Origin: an uncultured Pseudomonadota bacterium
GTDB taxonomy: Bacteria; Myxococcota_A; UBA796; UBA9615
DNA: 12,394 nucleotides
Assembly: GCA_937907595.1 (NCBI GenBank)
Contig: CALCXL010000157.1
Span: 1-12,394, forward strand
Direction of reading: 5' to 3'
The notes below the pieces were generated by a model, which ran no database searches, was not told where the DNA came from, and saw only the letters and a list, made by a program, of their open reading frames with translations. The position numbers and the translations under genes are program-made. Below are positions 1 through 6,000 of the stretch, one piece after another (the stretch's first letter is position 1; every line of letters starts with the position of its first letter).

Positions 1-1
1 G

Positions 2-1327
2 GGGCTGTACCGGAGCTCCGGCTGCTCCTCCTGCCACGTGGTCTACGACAAGCTCGGCGACTACCAGGGCGACGACCCGACGATCCAGCGCGGCTCCCCC
101 GTGCACCCGAAGCGGCACGAGATCACCACCGCCATCCCCGCCGAGCAGTGCGCCACCTGCCACTTCCAGGGCGGGCGCATCGGCCTGTTGTTCCGCGGGA
201 TCCGCGAAGGCGGCTTCAACGCGGCCCTGACCCCGCCGAACGCCGAGACCATCGACGAGACCCTGTACGGGCACGCCCCGGGCTACTACATCACCGACGA
301 GGACACCACGAACAGCGTGGACGAGACCCCGCCGGACGCCCACTTCGCGGCCGGCATGCACTGCGTCGACTGCCACGTGGGCCGCGACGTGCACGGCGAC
401 GGGCGCATCTACAGCTCCAGCAAGGGCCAGGTCACGCTGCGCTGCGAGGACTGCCACGGCGACGCCCGCGCGCCGGCCCGCCCCGACGACGACGGGGTCT
501 TCCGCTCCTACAAGGGCAACGAGCTGAAGCAGTTGGCGTTCCGGGAGGGCCAGGTGGTGCTGGCGGGTCGGCTGTCGGGCCGATCGCACGTGGTGCCCCA
601 GCCGGCGGAGATCCTGGCCTCGGGTTCGCCCAGCGACGCCATGATCCGGGCCATGGCCCCCGACGGGAAGGACTGGTCCCACACCGACTCCCTGACCTGC
701 GACACCTGCCACACCAGCCACGTGCAGTACTGCATCGGCTGCCACGTGAGCATGGACCTGCGCCTGGACCAGACCGACTACCAGACCGGCACGGAGACCC
801 CGGGCCTGACCCGCGGCGGGCGCAGCACCTTCTCCCTGGAGCACCTGCTGCTGGGCACCGCGCCCGACGGCCGCGTGCAGACGGTGCACCCCAGCCAGCA
901 GCTCCAGCTGACGATCGTGGGCTCCGCCGACTACAACACCGGCGACGGCGAGCTGCTCTGGGGCGGGCTGGTGGACAACGGCGACGCCGGGATCCAGCAG
1001 CGCGGCGAGTTCCGGGAGGCCCACGGCTTCGCGTCCAACAACGGCTTCGCGCCGCTGTTCCAGCACACCACCACCGCCAACGCCCGCCGCTGCCAGGAGT
1101 GCCATCGCTCGGCGGACACGCCCGAAGAGCTCGCGCGCGTGCGCGGCATCTACGGCTTCGGCACCGGGGAGTTCATGCTGCAGGGCGCCGACGGCGTGAT
1201 GGTCGACGGGCTGCAGTTCCTGGACGAGCAGGGCAACGACACCACGACCTGGCACCACCCCAACACGGGGCCGGTGTCGGCCGATCGGCGTCAGCGCGCT
1301 CTGGACGTGATCGTCAACGTGCCCTGA
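2..1327 (+). CDS. Multihaem c-type cytochrome, 5' end cut off by the window
   Basis: This is an exported electron-transfer protein binding several covalent c-type haems. The reading frame is open to base 2. Its first visible codons already contain a haem site, CSSCH (bases 23-37), so the GTG at 38 is an internal valine and the true start lies upstream, outside the window. Seven CxxCH motifs are visible: CSSCH, CATCH, CVDCH, CEDCH, CDTCH, CIGCH and CQECH. CDTCH and CIGCH lie close together, joined by a short His-containing stretch. The 441 visible codons end at TGA 1325-1327. Free histidines such as those in HPKRH, HFAAGMH and HTSH could be distal haem ligands (inference). The long stretch without a haem site between CIGCH and CQECH, containing WGG and EFREAHGF, may be a separate fold. 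The missing N-terminus should hold the signal peptide and perhaps more haems. I cannot name the subfamily; a periplasmic or surface electron-transfer role is inferred. The downstream gene is convergent. Confidence 0.88.
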   Translation, partial: GLYRSSGCSSCHVVYDKLGDYQGDDPTIQRGSPVHPKRHEITTAIPAEQCATCHFQGGRIGLLFRGIREGGFNAALTPPNAETIDETLYGHAPGYYITDEDTTNSVDETPPDAHFAAGMHCVDCHVGRDVHGDGRIYSSSKGQVTLRCEDCHGDARAPARPDDDGVFRSYKGNELKQLAFREGQVVLAGRLSGRSHVVPQPAEILASGSPSDAMIRAMAPDGKDWSHTDSLTCDTCHTSHVQYCIGCHVSMDLRLDQTDYQTGTETPGLTRGGRSTFSLEHLLLGTAPDGRVQTVHPSQQLQLTIVGSADYNTGDGELLWGGLVDNGDAGIQQRGEFREAHGFASNNGFAPLFQHTTTANARRCQECHRSADTPEELARVRGIYGFGTGEFMLQGADGVMVDGLQFLDEQGNDTTTWHHPNTGPVSADRRQRALDVIVNVP

Positions 1328-1342
1328 TCCGGGCGGGGCGGC

Positions 1343-1373
1343 CGCCGCTCGATCGCAGGACCGAGCAGCGGCG
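1343..1373. terminator. Possible bidirectional terminator hairpin between convergent genes
   Basis: The 54-bp gap between the convergent cytochrome stop and the Cys-module gene stop holds an imperfect GC-rich inverted repeat. Bases 1343-1351 pair with 1362-1366 and 1370-1373, giving about nine pairs, a 10-nt loop and a 3-nt bulge. There is no T-run on either side, so it is not a canonical intrinsic terminator. Its position between two converging stops is the main argument for it. Confidence 0.25.
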
Positions 1374-1381
1374 CCGGCGAG

Positions 1382-2104
1382 CTACTCGAGGGAGCCGTCC
1401 CAGGCCTTGACGACCAGGTCCTGGATCTCCGCGCGGCTGCCCGTGATGGAGATCTTCCAGCGGCCGATCTCCCGGCGCTCGTACTTGCTGGCCTCGATGG
1501 GGCCAAGGCGCTCGCCGTTGGCGTCGATGAGGATGTACTTGCCGTCAAACCAGACCTGGACCTCGTTCGGGCCGTCGTCCAGGTCCTCGCGCCACTTGCG
1601 CAGGTCCTTGGACTCGCTGTCCTCGCCCTTGATCTTCAGCTCCCGATCGATGTCGAAGCGGTAGTAGAAGCCCAGGTCGCTGAACACCATCTCGTGCTCG
1701 TCGTCGTCCCGGGTCTGGGCGAACTTGTAGGACAGGTAGAAGCCCGAGCCCTCGAACTCGGCGCTCAGGCGGCGGGAGATCTTGTCCGTCGCCTCGCGGT
1801 CGAAGGTGCCGACGCGGGCCGTGAACGGCGCGTTGGGGTCGGCCTTGGGGGCCGCCTTCTCCGCGGGAGCCTTCGACTCGATGGGCGCCGCCTTGGCCTG
1901 CACGGGCGTGGCGCCGCAGCGACCGCCTTCGCAGAGCAGGTCGTCAGCGCAGTCGACGTCCTTGAAGCACTCGCCCGCCCACTCGCGGCAGATGCCGCCC
2001 AGGCAGAAGCGGCCGGCTTTGCACTCCTCATCGGCAGTGCACTGAGCGTTGGCGGGGACCGGGACCAGGAGCAGAGCCAGCAGACTCAGGACAACAGCAC
2101 GCAT
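1382..2104 (-). CDS. Secreted protein with two Cys modules and a beta-sandwich-like C-terminal domain
   Basis: This predicted exported protein has 240 residues. The start is the ATG at 2104-2102. It is preceded by a strong GGAGGA ribosome site and immediately gives a signal peptide of about 20 residues ending PANA-Q; the longer open frame upstream lacks these. The mature N-terminus has two identical-pattern Cys modules, each C-x5-C-x5-C-x4-C, at about residues 22-39 and 46-63. They resemble the short Cys-rich EB or dickkopf-like modules common in myxobacterial surface proteins. An Ala/Pro/Lys linker (about 65-92) leads to a domain of about 145 residues with alternating strands, including NEVQVWFDGKYILID and a final RAEIQDLVVKAW. 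This looks like a concanavalin A/LamG-type beta sandwich, as in carbohydrate- or surface-binding proteins; that fold assignment is inference. No catalytic residues are recognised. It is the last gene of the minus-strand envelope run, 83 bp after the holin-like gene. Confidence 0.82.
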   Translation of the reverse strand: MRAVVLSLLALLLVPVPANAQCTADEECKAGRFCLGGICREWAGECFKDVDCADDLLCEGGRCGATPVQAKAAPIESKAPAEKAAPKADPNAPFTARVGTFDREATDKISRRLSAEFEGSGFYLSYKFAQTRDDDEHEMVFSDLGFYYRFDIDRELKIKGEDSESKDLRKWREDLDDGPNEVQVWFDGKYILIDANGERLGPIEASKYERREIGRWKISITGSRAEIQDLVVKAWDGSLE

Positions 2105-2106
2105 GA

Positions 2107-2190
2107 TTCCTCCAGAAGCGGGAAGGACGGCGATCCAGTCCTCCCAGAAGCGGGAGGATAGCGATCTCCTCCCCGCAGCGGGAATCGCTA
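2107..2190. repeat. Three related hairpin-forming repeats upstream of the Cys-module gene
   Basis: The 83-bp gap between the holin-like stop and the Cys-module start is filled by three degenerate copies of a short palindromic element, spaced 32 and 28 bp. AGAAGCGGGA occurs exactly at 2114-2123 and 2146-2155, and AGCGGGA recurs at 2177-2183. Copy 2 is a perfect 7-bp inverted repeat, TCCTCCC (2139-2145) with GGGAGGA (2152-2158), and a 6-nt loop. Copy 3 is bounded by TAGCGAT (2159-2165) and ATCGCTA (2184-2190), with a CCCG/CGGG inner stem; its outer arm includes the upstream gene's stop codon. Copy 1 is an imperfect hairpin whose arm contains the downstream gene's ribosome site. There is no T-run. 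Possible roles are a REP-like element, mRNA processing or stability site, or translational control; all are inference. Confidence 0.6.
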
Positions 2191-2538
2191 CGTGAGGATG
2201 CGGATCGCCACGCCCCCGACTGCAAAGAGCAGACCCATCCCGAAGGCCGGCATCCACCCCTTGATCTCGAAGTCCTTGAGGATGCCGTCGGTCATCTTGA
2301 GCAGCACCCCGTTGACCAGGGTGGGGATCAGCAGCTTGAAGATGCCGCCGGTCAGCACGATGGCCGGCAGGGAGATCACGGCCACCAGGGTGGTGACCAG
2401 CCAGCCGATGGCGACGTTGAGCACGCCGAAGACCAGGGCGACCATCAACGCGGCGAAGCCCGTGCGCACCTTCACGCCGGGGAAGATCTGGGGGGCGGCC
2501 AGGGCCAGCAGCGAGTAGACGACCAGGGGAACGAGCAT
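2188..2538 (-). CDS. Phage holin family 4 (DUF360/YvlD-like) small membrane protein
   Basis: This is a 116-residue, very hydrophobic protein with about four membrane segments, near residues 2-18, 27-45, 48-79 (possibly two passes) and 96-114. The stretch from LIPTLVNGVLL through the conserved TDGILKDFEIKGW (about 83-95) is typical of the Phage_holin_4_2/YvlD family. Despite the family name, these are chromosomal inner-membrane proteins of uncertain function and not proven lysis proteins. The ATG at 2538 has a GGAG element seven bases upstream. Family length is usually about 110-130 residues, so it appears complete. It lies 98 bp downstream of a distant paralogue (2637-3035) and 83 bp upstream of the Cys-module secreted protein. 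No lysin, spanin or phage gene lies nearby, so a prophage lysis role is unlikely. Confidence 0.85.
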   Translation of the reverse strand: MLVPLVVYSLLALAAPQIFPGVKVRTGFAALMVALVFGVLNVAIGWLVTTLVAVISLPAIVLTGGIFKLLIPTLVNGVLLKMTDGILKDFEIKGWMPAFGMGLLFAVGGVAIRILT

Positions 2539-2636
2539 GGGAACTCCGGGGGCATGGCGCGGCGGCGGCCGGGCACGACCGGGCTCTACGGGGCGGGCAG
2601 CGGCCTATTGCAGCGCGGTCCGCGGGATCAAGGGGG

Positions 2637-3035
2637 TCAGGGGGCGACGAAGAGGGCCCGGCCGACCCACTCGGTCAGCGAGAGCAGGGCGCCCAGGGAG
2701 ATGGCGGTCCACCACGAGCGCACCTGGAAGTCGCGGATCACGCCGTCCAGCACGATGACCAGGAAGGTGTTGCCCAGGAGGGCCAGGGGGCCGTAGACCC
2801 ACCAGGCCATCCCCTCGATCCAGGGGACCAGGCCCACCAGCCCGGCCAGGACCCCAAAGGCGCCGCGCGCGACCGCGAACCAGAAGCCCGCGGCCAGGAA
2901 GGCGCCGGGGCGGCGGGCGCGGATGCCCTCGAAGGAGGCCACACCCACGAAGAGCAGGACCAGCACGCTGCCGAAGTAGACGCCCAGCACCTTGAGGAAG
3001 GGCCAGAGCGTGCCGACGAGCCAGGCGAAGAGCAC
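2637..3035 (-). CDS. Second holin-4-like membrane protein, divergent paralogue
   Basis: This is a 132-residue hydrophobic protein with about four membrane segments (near 8-33, 46-70, 78-98 and 108-128). Its C-terminal part lines up with the next gene's family signature: N-x2-L-x4-DG-x3-DF-x4-W-x6-G-x-L-x7-R-x-L is shared (DGVIRDFQVRSW here, DGILKDFEIKGW there). The N-terminal half has diverged and is longer, with a basic EGIRARRPG loop. The start is GTG 3035-3033, the first start codon after the in-frame TGA at 3044-3042 that ends the giant lipoprotein. Only six bases separate them and no clear ribosome site is seen, so translation probably depends on coupling to the upstream gene. An interrupted palindrome, CGGAT-CA-ATCCG (3038-3049), surrounds that stop codon. 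Function is unknown; an inner-membrane partner of the surface lipoprotein is speculation. Confidence 0.75.
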   Translation of the reverse strand: MLFAWLVGTLWPFLKVLGVYFGSVLVLLFVGVASFEGIRARRPGAFLAAGFWFAVARGAFGVLAGLVGLVPWIEGMAWWVYGPLALLGNTFLVIVLDGVIRDFQVRSWWTAISLGALLSLTEWVGRALFVAP

Positions 3036-3041
3036 CGCGGA

Positions 3042-6000
3042 TCAATCCGGCGGCGTGCAGTCGGCGTTGTCCGTCCCCGGGGAGCCGCGGTCCGGGCCCG
3101 TGCCCCAGGTCAACAGCGACAGGCACCAGTTGAGGGGGTCCTGGTACTCCGGCGCGCTGAACGAGTCGCTGCTCAGCTGGGCCGAGGCGCCGTTGCCGTC
3201 GGGCCAGCCCAGGGTCTCGTTGTAGGCGACGCGCACGATCTCCGCGCCCGCGGGGTCGGTCAAGACGATCTCGTCGTCGTTGTTGGCCATCGCGAAGCCG
3301 GCGTACTGGTAGTCGACCAGGACGTCTCCGTTGAGGGTGTCGTCGGACTGGGCCGCCAGCACCGCGTAGCCCTCGGCGGGCACCACGAGGGTGGTGGCGA
3401 TGGTGTGCTCGTCGCTGCCGTCGTCGCTGAGCACCCAGCCCAGCAGGTCGATGTCGGTGTCCGTGGTGTTGTGGACCTCGATCCACTCGCCCGCTGCGTC
3501 CGCGACCGCCGCCGGGTTCTGCAGGAACTCGGTGATGATCAGGTCGCCGACCGCCGCGCCCTCCAGGGAGTCCAAGGCGTCGTCGCAGCCCGCGTCGTCC
3601 GCGTCGATGTCGCCGTCGCCGTCGTCGTCGACCCCGTCGTTGCAGTCGCCGGTGCCCAGGCCGACCTCCTGGATGCCCGTCGCGCAGTCCGGGTCCGCGG
3701 CGTCGGTCCAGCCGTCGGCGTCGTTGTCCGCCAGGTCCTCGCAGTCGCTCAGCTCCTGGTCGTCCGCGGCGTCGTCGCAGTCCGGGTCCAGCCCGTCGAC
3801 CAGCCCGTCGGCGTCGTCGTCGACCTCGTTGCCGCACTCGGTGGCGTCGGCGAAGGACTCCTCGTCGTCGTCCGCGTCGGCGCAGCCGGGATCCGCCAGG
3901 TCGACCCAGCCGTCGCCGTCGTTGTCGACCGCGTCCGCGCAGGCCGGCGTCTCGTTGTCGTCCAGGGCCGAGTCGCAGTTGCCGTCCGCCGAGTCGGTCG
4001 CGCCGTCGGCGTCGTTGTCGGCGCCGTCGTTGCACTGGGTCGCGCCGGGGCCGAGCTCGACGTCGCCGACGGAACAATCCGGGTCGGCCGCGTCGGTCCA
4101 GCCGTCGCCGTCGTTGTCCAGGGCGTCGAAGCAGCCCGCCTGCTCCGAGGGGTCGAAGGCGTCGTCGCAGCCCGCGTCGGCCGCGTCCACCAGCCCGTCG
4201 CCGTCGTTGTCCACGCCGTCAGCGCAGACCCCGGAGCCGAAGCCGCCCTCGTCGTCGCCCGCCGCGCTGGCGCAGCCCGGGTCCATGAGGTCGACCCAAC
4301 CGTCGCCGTCGTCGTCGGCGCCGTTGGCGCAGAGGGGGGCCTCGTCCTCGTCGGAGGCGTCGGCGCACTGGGGGTCGTCGATGTCCGCCGCGCCGTCGCT
4401 GTCGTTGTCCACGCCGTCGTTGCAGTCCGCGCTGCCGAAGCCGGCCTCGTCGAAGGGGGAGGCGGCGCAGTCCGGGTCCGCGGCGTCGATCCAGCCGTCG
4501 CTGTCGTTGTCCAGGCCGTCAGCGCAGTCGTCGGGGGAGCCGTCGGCCTCGTCGTCGTCCAGGGCGGAGGCGCAGTCGGGGTCCAGGACGTCGGGCAGGG
4601 AGTCGCCGTCGTTGTCCGCGCCGTCGTTGCACTGGGTGCTGCCCAGGCCCACCTCCGCCGGTCCGGCAAAGCAGTCGGGGTCCAGGGCGTCCAGCCAGCC
4701 GTCGCCGTCGTTGTCCAGGCCGTCGGCGCAGTTGGAGGGGCCCTCCACGTCGTCCAGGCCGCTGCTGCAGTCGCTGTCTGCGACGTCGATGGCGCTGTCG
4801 CCGTCGTTGTCCGCGCCGTCGTTGCACTGCGTGGTGCCGAAGCCCACCTCGTCGTAGGGCGAGACCGAGCAGTCGGGGTCCTGGGCGTCGGCCCAGCCGT
4901 CGGCGTCGCTGTCCGCGCCGTCCGCGCAGTCGTCGATCCCGTCGGCCACGTCCTCGCTGCCGTCGAAGGCAGAGGCGCAGTCCGCGTCGTCCGCGTCGGT
5001 GTCGCCGTCCAGGTCGTTGTCTTCGCCGTCGTTGCACGCCACCGCGGCGTCGAGGCCGATCTCGCGGCCGGCCGCAGCGCACTCGGGGTCCGCGGCGTCG
5101 GTCCAGCCGTCGCCGTCGTTGTCCAGGCCGTCGGCGCAGGGGTCCGCCGTCTCGCTGGCGGCGGTGGCCGCGACACACTGCGGGTCCGCGGAGTCGATGA
5201 GGCCGTCGGCGTCGTTGTCCACGCCGTCGTTGCAGGCCAGGGTCGGATCCAGGCCGCCCTCGTCCTCGTCCTGCGCGTCCGCGCAGCCGGGGTCGTCCAG
5301 GTCGGTCCACCCGTCGGCGTCGTCGTCGGCGCCGTTGCCGCACTCCGCAACGGCCTCGTTGTCGTCCAGGCCGCTGACGCAGTCGGCGTCGCCCTCGTCC
5401 ACGAAGAAGTCGCCGTCGTTGTCCGCGCCGTCGTTGCACTGGGTGGTGCCCGCGTCGGACTCGTCGTCGTCGGTGGGGTCCAGGGCGCAGCCCGGATCGC
5501 TCAGGTCGATCCAGCCGTCGCCGTCGTCGTCCAGGCCGTTGTCGCAGGCGGGCGGGGCCTCCGAGGGGTCGAAGGCGTCGTCGCAGTGCACGTCGGCGCC
5601 GTCGATGTCCCCGTCGCTGTCGTTGTCCACGCCGTCGTTGCAGGCGTCGGTGCCCAGGCCGCCCTCGTCGTCGTTGGCCGCGTCCAGGGCGCAGCCCGGG
5701 TCCGCGAGGTCGATCCAGCCGTCGGCGTCGTCGTCCAGGCCGTTGGCGCAGGCCGCCAGCTCGGAGTCGTCCTGGCCGTCGTCGCAGTCCGGGTCCGCGG
5801 TGTCCGTGAGGCCGTCGCTGTCGTTGTCCACGCCGTCGCTGCACTCGGCGGTGCCGCCGCCCTGCTCGTTGTCGTCCAGCGCGTTGACGCAGCCGGGGTC
5901 CAGCAGGTCGATCCAGCCGTCGGCGTCGTTGTCCACGCCGTCCGCGCAGAGGGGCGTCTCCTGATCGTCGGCGGCGTCGTCGCACTCGGAGTCCGCGGCG

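Noticed and set aside
148..1410. Arg/Pro-rich 420-codon + strand frame overlapping the cytochrome.
   Set aside because: It is a shifted-frame shadow of the cytochrome, which carries seven haem motifs in its own frame.
2188..3035. Holin-like genes as evidence of a prophage or lysis cassette.
   Set aside because: This family is widespread on chromosomes, and no endolysin, spanin, integrase or structural phage gene is in the window.
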